A stretch of DNA of 64,000 nt from JAVBNU01 sp031551265 (GTDB lineage: Bacteria > Cyanobacteriota > Vampirovibrionia > Gastranaerophilales > Gastranaerophilaceae): assembly GCA_031551265.1 (NCBI GenBank), contig JAVBNU010000005.1:101901-165900 (forward strand), in the 5' to 3' direction. The notes beneath the pieces were generated by a model. The model was not told where the DNA came from. It ran no database searches and saw only the letters and a list, made by a program, of their open reading frames with translations. This document shows positions 53,264 to 61,539 of the stretch, piece by piece. Every line of letters begins with the position of its first letter. The first letter of the stretch is position 1. The position numbers and the translations under genes were made by a program.

Positions 53264-54745
53264 CTAAAACTCTTTTAAAATATTTTCAAGCTCCGATAGC
53301 ATAATTTCATGGTATCGTTTACAACTCTCATCTGTTTTGGCTTCAAAACGCAGCGTAAACACAGGCTCCGTGTTGCTCTGGCGAATCAGAGCGAAACCGT
53401 CCTCAAACACGATTCTCATACCATCGATTGTTATTATTTCTTTAATCTCAGATTGGAAAAGATTTTTATTTTCCTCAATTAGCGTTTCTAGCCTCTTCAA
53501 TGCGGGTGCTTTCAAATCGTTAGGGCAATAAAAACGCAGCTCGCTTGATGTCGACATACTGTTGTATTCAGCGATTAAATCCTCTACTTTAAATTCAGGA
53601 TTTTCACGTTTGTATTTCGCAATAATTTCAATTAAACGACAGCCGGCATAAATAGCATCATCAAAACCGTAATAACGGTCTTTGAAGAAAATATGCCCGC
53701 TCATCTCGCCGCCGAAAATCGCGTTTTCTTCTTTCATTTTCGCTTTGATGTAGCCATGGCCTGTTTTGCACATTACAGCTTTCGCGCCAACTGCATTAAT
53801 CTCATCAAATAAAATTTGTGAACATTTAACCTCGGAGACCACAGCCGGTTTCTCACCGCGCTTGACCAAATCTTTTACTATATCAAGAGAATAAATCAGC
53901 AATAAAATATCACCGGCAATTTTATTCCCTTTTGAGTCAATAACACCGATTCTGTCGGTATCACCATCAAAAGCCAGCCCTACATCTGCCTTGTGGTTGA
54001 TAACAGCTTGTTTGATGTCGTCTAATGTCGTCTCGTCGCTCGGATTCGGGTGGTGGTTAGGGAAATTTCCATCCGGCTCTGAATATAGCTCAATTACCTC
54101 GCAGCCCAAATCACGGTACAAACGCGGCGCAACAACACCTGCCGTCGCATTTGCACTATCTACAACAACTTTTATACCATTGCCAATTTGTGCAAAGTGT
54201 TGATGGGTCATTTTGTCAACGTAATTATTAATAATGTTATACATTTTTGAAACGCCGAAACGTGTCGGTTTTTCACGCTCGTTGAGTATTTCAAATGTCA
54301 ATTTTTTGACTAATTTAATATCTTCCTCAGTCATCGAGGCTTTGTTAAAAGTCATTTTGAGACCATTATATTCGCTGGGATTGTGGCTTGCTGTGACGGT
54401 AAGCGAGCCGTATAATTTGTTGTCGCCCATTATATCTTTAGGCAGCGTGCAAAACTCGCTATAATAAGCTAAAGGAGTCGGAACAAGCCCGATATCCAAG
54501 ATATTAGCGCCCGTTGACAAAACACCTTTCATCACGGATTTAGCCAGAACCGGTGAGTGGTTACGTGCATCTTTTGCCAATGATACCCATATTTTGCGGG
54601 GCTCATCGCCCGTTTTTTGCTCGATAAATCTTATATAAGCTTTCCCGACATAGTAGAAAAGCTCTTCCGTTACATCCTCGCCATAAATCCCTCTGATATC
54701 ATTTTTGCCGAACGCAGTATCTTTTATGTTTGCTATCATTGCCAA
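53264..54745 (-). CDS. Phosphomannomutase/phosphoglucomutase
   Basis: Alpha-D-phosphohexomutases move phosphate between C6 and C1 of glucose, mannose or related sugars for glycan precursors. The 493-residue sequence shows the four domains: FGKNDIRGIYGEDV at the start, TVTASHNPSEYNGLKM with the phospho-Ser, GLAFDGDTDRIGVID metal loop, GGEMSGHIFFKDRYYGFDDA sugar-specificity loop (GEMSGH), and RQSNTEPVFTLRFEA phosphate loop. The SNTEP loop and GEMSGH are typical of PMM/PGM bifunctional enzymes; the exact sugar is undecided. Confidence 0.94.
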   Translation of the reverse strand: MAMIANIKDTAFGKNDIRGIYGEDVTEELFYYVGKAYIRFIEQKTGDEPRKIWVSLAKDARNHSPVLAKSVMKGVLSTGANILDIGLVPTPLAYYSEFCTLPKDIMGDNKLYGSLTVTASHNPSEYNGLKMTFNKASMTEEDIKLVKKLTFEILNEREKPTRFGVSKMYNIINNYVDKMTHQHFAQIGNGIKVVVDSANATAGVVAPRLYRDLGCEVIELYSEPDGNFPNHHPNPSDETTLDDIKQAVINHKADVGLAFDGDTDRIGVIDSKGNKIAGDILLLIYSLDIVKDLVKRGEKPAVVSEVKCSQILFDEINAVGAKAVMCKTGHGYIKAKMKEENAIFGGEMSGHIFFKDRYYGFDDAIYAGCRLIEIIAKYKRENPEFKVEDLIAEYNSMSTSSELRFYCPNDLKAPALKRLETLIEENKNLFQSEIKEIITIDGMRIVFEDGFALIRQSNTEPVFTLRFEAKTDESCKRYHEIMLSELENILKEF

Positions 54746-54872
54746 TCCTTGTGTTAAATCTCTAAGATGATTATACTATCAAAAGCGCATTAGACAACTA
54801 GTAACTCTTTTCTCCGTTTTGTATTTTGTAATTTTTAACCTGCCCCCTTTGCGGGGACGGTGGTCCGAAGCT

Positions 54873-54893
54873 GTAGGGTGCGTCCCACGCACC
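54873..54893 (+). repeat. GTAG-headed REP palindrome, copy 8
   Basis: GTAG then GGTGCGT-CCC-ACGCACC. A TGCCCCCTTTGCGGGGAC block like the one at 12790 lies immediately to the left. Confidence 0.85.
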
Positions 54894-54936
54894 AAAATTT
54901 ATTTCAAATTTATTTCAAGCTTATGTACAAAATTCT

Positions 54937-54966
54937 TTGGACAATCTCAAGCTGATTTGCTACGAT
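54937..54966 (+). promoter_or_regulatory. Predicted promoter of the ABC permease (leaderless)
   Basis: TTGGAC (54937-54942), 18 bp, TACGAT (54961-54966), then 6 bases to the GTG start; the transcript would begin at the start codon. Confidence 0.45.
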
Positions 54967-54972
54967 TGAATC

Positions 54973-55851
54973 GTGAAAGAAAAACTTCAAAAATACCTGA
55001 ATAACGAAACTTTTATGTTCTGGCTTTTTATTGCGCCGGCGTTTTTGGGTACGGTGATTTTTATTCTGATACCAATTTTGGCGTCTTTCGGACTCAGCTT
55101 TTGTAGATGGGACTTGTTAAATAAAATTTCCTTCGTCGGGCTTGATAATTATATTAATCTTTTTCAAGAAGCCAAATTTTGGATGATTTTGAACAACACC
55201 ATAGTTTTCGCTGTAGCGACAACTATCTTCGCGATTATAATCCCGCTTGTGCTGGCTGCGTTTTTAAACTCGAAAATTCGTGGCGCTGAGTTTTTCAAAA
55301 CAGTCTATTTTTTGCCTTTTGTAACCCCGATGATTGTTATCGCAATCGTTTGGGAATGGTTGTTTGACCCGAATATCGGCTTGATAAATTATTTGTTCAA
55401 ACTCAATATTGAATGGCTTTATCACCCAACAACGGCGATGATTTCGATTATTATTGTCTCAGTATGGAAACTCATCGGCTACAACATGGTTATTTTTCTA
55501 TCTGGATTTTCACTTATCGATGAAACTTTATATGAGTCGGCTAAAATTGACGGTGCAGGCGGCGTAAGATCGTTTTTCCGTATTACATTGCCGCTTTTAA
55601 GCCCGACAATATTTTTTGTTTTGATAATTACAATTATTTCGTCTTTTCAGGTGTTTGATCTGGTTTACCTCATGACAAAAGGCGGCCCCGAAAATTCGAC
55701 CAATATTTTGGTCTACTGGCTGTACCAAAATGCGTTTGAATTCTTCAACATCGGCAAAGCCTCAGCAATAGCCTATGTTTTGTTCGTGATTATTTTTGTA
55801 TTGACCGCAATCCAATGGGCAGTGCGCAAAAAATGGGTCTATAACGAATAG
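54973..55851 (+). CDS. Sugar ABC transporter permease (MalF/UgpA-like)
   Basis: A 292-residue carbohydrate-type ABC importer permease with six hydrophobic segments. The ATPase-coupling EAA loop is ESAKIDGAGGVRSFFRITLP, and FLLYFIAPAFLGTVIF-like text at the N-terminus (FWLFIAPAFLGTVIFILIP) and GGPENSTNILVYWLYQNAFE near the end match CUT1 permeases. The second permease, binding protein and ATPase are not beside it, which is odd for CUT1 systems. Start is GTG; no Shine-Dalgarno is seen. Confidence 0.93.
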   Translation: MKEKLQKYLNNETFMFWLFIAPAFLGTVIFILIPILASFGLSFCRWDLLNKISFVGLDNYINLFQEAKFWMILNNTIVFAVATTIFAIIIPLVLAAFLNSKIRGAEFFKTVYFLPFVTPMIVIAIVWEWLFDPNIGLINYLFKLNIEWLYHPTTAMISIIIVSVWKLIGYNMVIFLSGFSLIDETLYESAKIDGAGGVRSFFRITLPLLSPTIFFVLIITIISSFQVFDLVYLMTKGGPENSTNILVYWLYQNAFEFFNIGKASAIAYVLFVIIFVLTAIQWAVRKKWVYNE

Positions 55852-55972
55852 ACGCTTGCGCGTCATGCGAATGATCAACGGAAATGAAGCAATACAGAAA
55901 TTCATGAAACTGGATTGCCGCGCTCGTTCTGCAAACTCGCTCGCAATGACAGCATGTTCTTTTTGGACAGCC

Positions 55973-55993
55973 GTAGGGTGCGTCATACGCACC
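55973..55993 (+). repeat. GTAG-headed REP palindrome, copy 9
   Basis: GTAG then GGTGCGT-CAT-ACGCACC. Confidence 0.85.
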
Positions 55994-56031
55994 ATTTTAA
56001 ATGGTTGGCAATAGAATGTAGGTTGAGGTTT

Positions 56032-56061
56032 CTACCCCAAAATTATTTTTTTGTGGGGTAG
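56032..56061. repeat. Hairpin with CTAC/GTAG ends
   Basis: CTACCCCA (56032-56039) pairs with TGGGGTAG (56054-56061) around an A/T loop. Neither flanking gene needs a terminator here. Confidence 0.6.
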
Positions 56062-56209
56062 GAAGCCCCTTCAAGAATAATCAAAATGTAAATAAAAAGT
56101 TACAAATTATGCCTTTACTAACAACGTTTTTTCTTTATGAACTTAAGATAAATATAGAGTAATTTAATAAGGGAATGGAATATGTTTATCACAAAAATCT
56201 CAGCTTCAG

Positions 56210-58129
56210 ATGCTTCGGCAAATTTCAATACTGCAAAAACTGCACGGGGGGGGGCTTTTAGCTGATAGCACCCATATACAAAAACAAAATTCAGTTGAAT
56301 ATGCACCAATTTATTACAAACCTGTGAATATCTCATTCGGTAATGCTGAAAACGAAACCGAGGAGAAAAAATATGTTCTTCCGGTTAAGGAACTTCAAGA
56401 TGAATACGCCAAAATCGACCTTTGGCTAAAAAACCTTGAAAAAGGTAAAAGTGATATGACGCAGGAAGAATTAGATACAAGGCTAAAAATAGAGGCTTCT
56501 CTGGCGAAAGCAAGCTTAGAAAACTGCCGCAAGATATATGGCAGATGGCGTGATGACAATATAGGCCCCTATGGCGTTGATACTAAACGAAATATAAGCG
56601 ATACTATAGAGCACGATTATAATGGCATAGTTTGTAATTGTACATGTAAAATTGATAATATCGCGCATAAAAACCCTGAATATGAAAAAATAAACTTGCC
56701 TGATGCATATAGAGGCGCCCTATCCGGGTTAATGAATAGGTTGAATACTTTTCAAGTAGCATTTGATGAATCCCTTGATACAGATGAAAAAACACACACT
56801 CAAGTTATTGAAATAGCCTCAAAAGCAGCCAAAAAACTGGCTGCAGAAAAAAATATTAATTTTGAAGTTAACGCAGGCGATTTTGAGAAAAATCCTCTAA
56901 TTCAATTTCAAGAGTCTTTGTCATATTTATCAGAGTATTTGATGTTTAACGATATTATGTCTGAAGCTGTTCGTTGTACAACGCCAGGTGGTAATGTGAA
57001 AGCTAATTATACTATTAATAACGGTAAGCTGAATGTTGAAGTAATTAGTGATGGTTTCACTCTAACCGGCAGGGAAATCAACTATGCCAGAGGTACTGCT
57101 CCGGGTGAGGCGCTTGATTCAAAATACCCGTGTTTATACCGCGCAAATAAAGTGATTCACGTTATGGATGTTTACTTGCCGGCATTGCAAGTTGAAACTA
57201 TAACAACTCCAGAAGGTAAGCCCGGTACAAAAATATCATATAGTTTTGGCATGGAAAACAGAATTCCATACAAGCAAATTAATAAAGTTTTAGATGAAGG
57301 ACTTGCTGAAATAGTTGCTGAAAAAGACCTAAACAAAAAATATCTAAAATATCATGAAATCCGTGACAATTTCAAAGACTATTGTGACGAATGGCGCGAA
57401 ATTGTAATTCCCGGGCTTTCAGGACAAGGTATGAGATTATTGACTGAAGATTACGCGCACGAAGTTTTCCGCTGCGGCATTTTTTCACAATTAGATAAAA
57501 AAATGTTTGAAGATAATATTACTGCCGAAAAAATAGATGCAAGCTGCGCAAAAGGATTCAAAGCGTTGAAAGATTTGTTTGAACGCTATACTGACGTTAT
57601 TAGATTTGGTTACACAAATCCAAAAGAGCGTAATGAGCTTGAATGGATTTATGATGCTGTACATTATCCTTTTTCCGAAGCTGCAAAAGCGAAAAATATC
57701 AATATTGTCAAAGATAGAGAAAATACACAAAAAATTCTTTGGGAAATTAAAAACGGATACGATGCCCCTCATTATATTGTATACACGTTGATGAACGGCT
57801 TGTTGCAAAACTCAGTCGAATCTACGCCTGAAGGCGGCGACATAAAAGCAAGTTTTGCGATTGATGAGGCAAAAAACTGTATGGTTTTTACGGTTGAAGA
57901 CGATGGTGATGCTCCGAGATTAAATGAGCCGGTAAAATATTTTGGTATCGGCATAAACGACGTAGGTTACGGCGAAAAACCGGGACTGGGTTTTCATCTT
58001 ATGGCTGTACACAGACACCTTTGGGAATCAAAATGGAATTCACCGGGTTTGAAAGTTGAAGCGCAACTTGACCCCAAAACGGGCAAAGGCAAACGTATAA
58101 GCGTTGATATACCGCTGAAAAATTATTAA
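56210..58129 (+). CDS. Tandem GHKL (histidine-kinase-like) ATPase protein with SFG leader, frame-interrupted at its start
   Basis: The intact frame codes for 639 residues. The C-terminal module (about 530-639) is a GHKL ATPase: N box NGLLQNSVESTPEGG, FTVEDDGDAPR, and the lid GEKPGLGFHLMAVHRHLW. An earlier module (about 235-370) repeats the plan with NDIMSEAVRCTTPGG, VEVISDGFTL and KISYSFGMEN but has lost the glycine boxes, so it is likely a pseudo-ATPase. Helical segments before each module carry His residues (IEHDYNG; EDYAHEVFR) like DHp helices. The leader ends in NISFGNA (F43). The natural start seems to be ATG 56182 (GGGAATGGAAT upstream), which is out of frame because of a G9 tract; see the poly-G entry. 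Confidence 0.8.
   Translation: MLRQISILQKLHGGGLLADSTHIQKQNSVEYAPIYYKPVNISFGNAENETEEKKYVLPVKELQDEYAKIDLWLKNLEKGKSDMTQEELDTRLKIEASLAKASLENCRKIYGRWRDDNIGPYGVDTKRNISDTIEHDYNGIVCNCTCKIDNIAHKNPEYEKINLPDAYRGALSGLMNRLNTFQVAFDESLDTDEKTHTQVIEIASKAAKKLAAEKNINFEVNAGDFEKNPLIQFQESLSYLSEYLMFNDIMSEAVRCTTPGGNVKANYTINNGKLNVEVISDGFTLTGREINYARGTAPGEALDSKYPCLYRANKVIHVMDVYLPALQVETITTPEGKPGTKISYSFGMENRIPYKQINKVLDEGLAEIVAEKDLNKKYLKYHEIRDNFKDYCDEWREIVIPGLSGQGMRLLTEDYAHEVFRCGIFSQLDKKMFEDNITAEKIDASCAKGFKALKDLFERYTDVIRFGYTNPKERNELEWIYDAVHYPFSEAAKAKNINIVKDRENTQKILWEIKNGYDAPHYIVYTLMNGLLQNSVESTPEGGDIKASFAIDEAKNCMVFTVEDDGDAPRLNEPVKYFGIGINDVGYGEKPGLGFHLMAVHRHLWESKWNSPGLKVEAQLDPKTGKGKRISVDIPLKNY
56246..56254 (+). repeat. Poly-G tract (G9), possible phase-variation switch
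   Basis: Nine G lie 64 bases after ATG 56182. With G9 that start reads 27 residues (MFITKISASDASANFNTAKT then ARGGAFS) to a TGA; with G8 it runs straight into the 639-residue frame. The leader it would add is of the same type as in the other SFG proteins, which supports ATG 56182 as the true start. Slippage or a base-calling error could both explain it. Confidence 0.85.
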
Positions 58130-58236
58130 AGTTTAAAAAATATTTGCAAGAATAAATTTATATGGTTAAATAATTGTATGAATACTGGTATTGAGCTTTT
58201 GTGGTTGAAGTACCGGCATGAATTTGACAACACCTA

Positions 58237-58415
58237 CAAGCCCTGGTAGCTGCTGACAAGTTGAACAAAGTTCAACGAGGTTAGATAAAAACCGCCCGCG
58301 GTTGCGAGGATGACAATAGAATAAACAAGCCCTGGTAACAAGCTGGCAAGTTGAACGAAGTTCGACGAGATTAGATAAAAACCGCCTGCGGTTGCGAGGA
58401 TGACAATAAAATATA
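58237..58415 (+). repeat. Two 90-bp tandem units containing tRNA-Arg pieces
   Basis: Units start at 58237 and 58326, and the tRNA region itself starts in the same way at 58416 (CAAGCCCTGGTA). Each begins with the first 9-12 bases of the tRNA, contains GTTGAAC...GTTC(A/G)AC, then ACCGC-CY-GCGGT, which equals the tRNA anticodon stem without its loop, then GTTGCGAGGATGACAAT (family C). Confidence 0.8.
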
Positions 58416-58418
58416 CAA

Positions 58419-58492
<74 letters not shown>

Positions 58493-58664
58493 TTTTTCTC
58501 AGTTTTGTGTTGTTATTGATTCTCACTACTGACTCCTAAAGCTCATTTCACTCGCTAAGGATTCAGGTTTACGTGTTCAATTTGCTACGCAAATTGCCAG
58601 CACCCAGTTTGTTTCGTTTCGGCGATGCCTCAACGACAAACTGATGCGAATCTTATCCAGGGTG
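58493..58664. repeat. 172-bp segment bounded by a copy of the tRNA 3' end (att-like)
   Basis: The last 18 bases of the tRNA, CGAATCTTATCCAGGGTG (58475-58492), recur exactly at 58647-58664. Between lies non-coding DNA. A tRNA 3' end repeated directly is the mark left by site-specific integration; here the insert is far too small for an element, so it could be a remnant or a duplication. Confidence 0.75.
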
Positions 58665-58673
58665 ATTATTGAC

Positions 58674-58698
58674 AAAAGAGGCTTTTAGCCTCTTTTTT
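58674..58698 (+). terminator. Rho-independent terminator after the tRNA region
   Basis: AAAAGAGGC / GCCTCTTTT stem with a 5-base loop and a T6 run. Confidence 0.88.
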
Positions 58699-58780
58699 GT
58701 TTCTGTAAATTATCACTATTTTCACTCTGCGTAGCAAAGTTCTCTGGCTAAGGGCGCACATCAGAGCCCCTGTCCAAGTA

Positions 58781-59992
58781 CTACTTTATAGAATCAAGCA
58801 TTTTTTGTATTTCTATTTTTTGAGGTTCATCGGGTTCGTATGACAAAATTAGTTCAAGTTGTTCTTTGGCTAAATCTTTTTTATCCAATTCAATATAGCA
58901 CTCTGCCAAATTTTTTCTTGCAGCGAGATGAAAAGGAACTATTTTTAATATTTGTTTATATCCATCAGTTGCTTTATCATAATGTTTTTGGCGTTTGTAT
59001 AGCTGTGAAGATAAATAAATGGCATTAAGGTCTTCAAGGTTCAATTTTTTTATGTAAGCTTCTGCATCTTTATAGTTACCCTTTTTAATTTCATACATAA
59101 TTTTTACTCTATACGAATAGACATCACTTTCTTTTAAGTATTTTTCTGCCCGCGTTATACATTCCCCTGCTTTTTCTAAATTACTTTGCCCCATGTAAAT
59201 GGCAGCTTCGAGCAAATATAATGTTTCAGGATGTTTTGAAGCTTGTTTAGCTTCTTCCAGATGTTCAAATGCCTTTTTGTAATCCTCTCGTTCCAAAGCT
59301 ATAATCGATAAAGCTATATCTTTTCTTGCATCTATGTCACATCTAATTTGATCTGTTTTATACGCTTCATCTTTTTCGCAGATTTGTTGTGCATCTTCAA
59401 TAAATAATTTGCTGGCATCTTCAGCATTTTTGTAATGCCAAATAGCCATGAGTGCCTCAATATACATATTATAAAATTGTATATCATATTGAAGAGAATG
59501 TTCGGCTAGTTTGCCAAAATTGATTAGTTTTTTCATATCCCCAAGACGACCATATGTCATCAATAAACAGCTATTATTTAGATAATTACTTTTATCAATT
59601 TCAAACCCTTTTTCAAAATATTTGACAGCTTCTTTCATATCATTATTTCTGGCATATATTCTGCCAAGATTACCATATGCAACGATACTTTGTGCCCCGA
59701 GTTCAATAGAGGTTTTGTAAGCTTTAATGGCGTTTTCGTTATCTTTTTTATCAAAAAGGTAGCTATCGCCCAATGATATAAATATGTCTGCCGACTTTGG
59801 ATATTTCTTAGCAATTTTTTCCAGAGACTTTATTCTTTCATCAACAGAATCTTTTGAATATGCCTGTGAAATAACATAATCAACAATAAAATTATCAAAT
59901 CTCGATTTTATAAAATCTTTGCTAGCATATATTATGACACATAGCAGTATAGTTGTTACAATTATCAGGGGGAATATAAATTTATTTTTCAT
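58781..59992 (-). CDS. Membrane-anchored TPR protein
   Basis: The N-terminal helix (FIFPLIIVTTILLCVIIYA) anchors a 403-residue protein whose remainder is about nine tetratricopeptide repeats (for example DIFISLGDSYLFDKKDNENA and AYGNLGRIYARNNDMKEAVK, AARKNLAECYIELDKKDLAK). The repeats would face the periplasm if the helix is a signal anchor. It is likely a scaffold; no partner is evident. Unrelated in detail to the TPR protein at 36372. Confidence 0.87.
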   Translation of the reverse strand: MKNKFIFPLIIVTTILLCVIIYASKDFIKSRFDNFIVDYVISQAYSKDSVDERIKSLEKIAKKYPKSADIFISLGDSYLFDKKDNENAIKAYKTSIELGAQSIVAYGNLGRIYARNNDMKEAVKYFEKGFEIDKSNYLNNSCLLMTYGRLGDMKKLINFGKLAEHSLQYDIQFYNMYIEALMAIWHYKNAEDASKLFIEDAQQICEKDEAYKTDQIRCDIDARKDIALSIIALEREDYKKAFEHLEEAKQASKHPETLYLLEAAIYMGQSNLEKAGECITRAEKYLKESDVYSYRVKIMYEIKKGNYKDAEAYIKKLNLEDLNAIYLSSQLYKRQKHYDKATDGYKQILKIVPFHLAARKNLAECYIELDKKDLAKEQLELILSYEPDEPQKIEIQKMLDSIK

Positions 59993-60298
59993 CGCTAAAC
60001 TGCCTATTTTTATTAAACTGAGATCATCCTACCATAATATGCTAATTTTATAATCATGTATAAAGTTGAAAATGAATAATGAATAATGAATAAAAAGCTA
60101 TGCTATATTTCCCAGCAACCAAGTTCTGAACTCGTACATTCCGGGATGATTTTATTCTTTAGAGTATAGTTGAATTTCAATCTCGTTTAATAAAGGCTGA
60201 TTTTTTGTTTTTATCCCGATTTTTTAAAGTTTCAGGAATGCTTTCACAATTTTGTCATTTAGGTAGCAAATTATTTTATGTTTGGTTTTTAAACAAAT
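59993..60298. other. Intergenic region, 306 bp
   Basis: It holds GAATAAT-type triple repeats (about 60073-60093: AATGAATAATGAATAATGAAT) and a 52-bp element at 60102-60153 repeated beyond the next gene. The rest is AT-rich, with no ribosome site before the next ATG. Confidence 0.5.
60102..60153 (+). repeat. Direct repeat, left copy, flanking the kinase-like gene
   Basis: 52 bp from GCTATATTTCCCAGC to CCGGGATGATTTT, matching 61450-61501 at 40 of 52 positions by eye. The end TCCGGGATGA is like the right end of family B elements. Confidence 0.7.
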
Positions 60299-61444
60299 AT
60301 GAGAATTATTCCAATTAACAACCTCTATCCTAAGATGGCATCGGCTTGCAGAAAGAAAGAACATGCCGGTAATACAGAGGCGCCTGAAGTCATTAAATAC
60401 GCTACTCCACCTAGTTATTGGGTTAATACAAATATAGTGTGTTTTGGTAATCAGAAAACTACCGAAGATAATATTGAAATTTTGAGACAAACAGACCTTC
60501 TAGCTCCCGAAGTATTCAAAAGAATTTCAGTGGCTATCAATAAAATTGAAAAGGATGGAAAGACCTTACAATCAGCAGGTGGCCAATTTGGGAAAGTATA
60601 TTTTTCAGATGATATAGCCATTAAAAAACCTAATATATGCCCATTTGAGCTTATTTTAGGGAAGATTATACTAAATGCTTTGGACAATGAAGCAGAGGTA
60701 ATGAGCAAATTGCCAGCCGAATTCAATGGAGCACCTAAAATGCTTGCTTATCTTAAGAAAGGCAATGAATATTACCTATGTTCTCAATATGTGCATGCTC
60801 CACATCAATTAAAAGGGAATTCAGAGGAAACGAAGATGTTTCCTTCCTTATTTGACCATTTTTTTACTTTAGATGAAAGTGGAATTCTGCATAATGACCT
60901 CCACTCAGAAAATGTTATGCATGATGGGAAATCAATATTTTTGTTTGACTTTGGGAATGGTACATTGATTAGGCCAGAGGCCCAATGTACAGAGCAGCTA
61001 CCTTATTGTAATAAGAGAAATAGTAATGCCTTTGAGTGTAAATGCCTGGAGGGAATGTATTCTTTACATCCTGAAGAAATTGGAGGAGTCTTGGTTGAAG
61101 AAGAAAAAAATATCGAGTATTTCAATGATTATTTAAAAGCAAAATCAAAATATTACACTAACAGGGCAGAACTTATCAAAAAAACTGCAGATCTCAATAT
61201 CGCTGAGGCACAAAGGGCTTTTGACTATGAACGCTTGTGTGGAAAATTTTTAGAAAATCCTTCTGAAGATATTCTGAAGCTTGAGCGCTACATGCTATAT
61301 TTGTGTTATTTCATCATTAAGGACGGCGATATTAAAGAAGGTATCGAGCAGATAATAGAAAGACTTTCACATACAGCTGATGGGGACATGAAAAAATATC
61401 TTGAATTTAAGCGTGAAATGGTGGACTACATGTTTGCAGTGTAA
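60299..61444 (+). CDS. Protein-kinase-like protein with CFG leader
   Basis: This 381-residue protein has the core of a eukaryotic-like/APH-type kinase. GGQFGKVYFSDDIAIKKP is a glycine loop plus ATP-binding Lys, NEAEVMSKLP an alpha-C-type Glu, YYLCSQYV the hinge, ILHNDLHSENVM the catalytic loop (Asp, Asn) and IFLFDFGNG the DFG motif. HNDLHxxN is closer to small-molecule and sugar kinases than to HRDLKPEN kinases, so the substrate could be protein or metabolite. The leader (MRIIPINN...) ends in NIVCFGN (F49). The C-terminal 140 residues are helical. No Shine-Dalgarno is evident. A 52-bp direct repeat flanks the gene. Confidence 0.85.
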   Translation: MRIIPINNLYPKMASACRKKEHAGNTEAPEVIKYATPPSYWVNTNIVCFGNQKTTEDNIEILRQTDLLAPEVFKRISVAINKIEKDGKTLQSAGGQFGKVYFSDDIAIKKPNICPFELILGKIILNALDNEAEVMSKLPAEFNGAPKMLAYLKKGNEYYLCSQYVHAPHQLKGNSEETKMFPSLFDHFFTLDESGILHNDLHSENVMHDGKSIFLFDFGNGTLIRPEAQCTEQLPYCNKRNSNAFECKCLEGMYSLHPEEIGGVLVEEEKNIEYFNDYLKAKSKYYTNRAELIKKTADLNIAEAQRAFDYERLCGKFLENPSEDILKLERYMLYLCYFIIKDGDIKEGIEQIIERLSHTADGDMKKYLEFKREMVDYMFAV

Positions 61445-61449
61445 TCTAA

Positions 61450-61501
61450 GCTACATTTCCCAACAGCCGAGTTTTGAAGTTGTGTATTATGGGGTGATTT
61501 T
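61450..61501 (+). repeat. Direct repeat, right copy, flanking the kinase-like gene
   Basis: From GCTACATTTCCCAAC to GGGGTGATTTT, 5 bp after the kinase stop codon; partner of 60102-60153. Confidence 0.7.
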
Positions 61502-61539
61502 TGGTTTAGCTCTTTTAAAAATAAACATAATATCAGTTT

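Larger units (their letters stand above)
55852..56181. other. Repeat-filled intergenic region, 330 bp
   Basis: It holds a family C inverted pair (GTCATGCGAATGATC at about 55862 and CTCGCTCGCAATGAC ending 55950), REP copy 9, and a hairpin CTACCCCA / TGGGGTAG at 56032-56061. The last 120 bp are AT-rich and must contain the promoter of the next gene. Confidence 0.55.

Noticed and set aside
56182..56265. 27-codon frame from ATG 56182 as a separate small gene
   Set aside because: Its leader matches the SFG-type N-termini and one fewer G fuses it to the long frame, so a frame switch is the better explanation.
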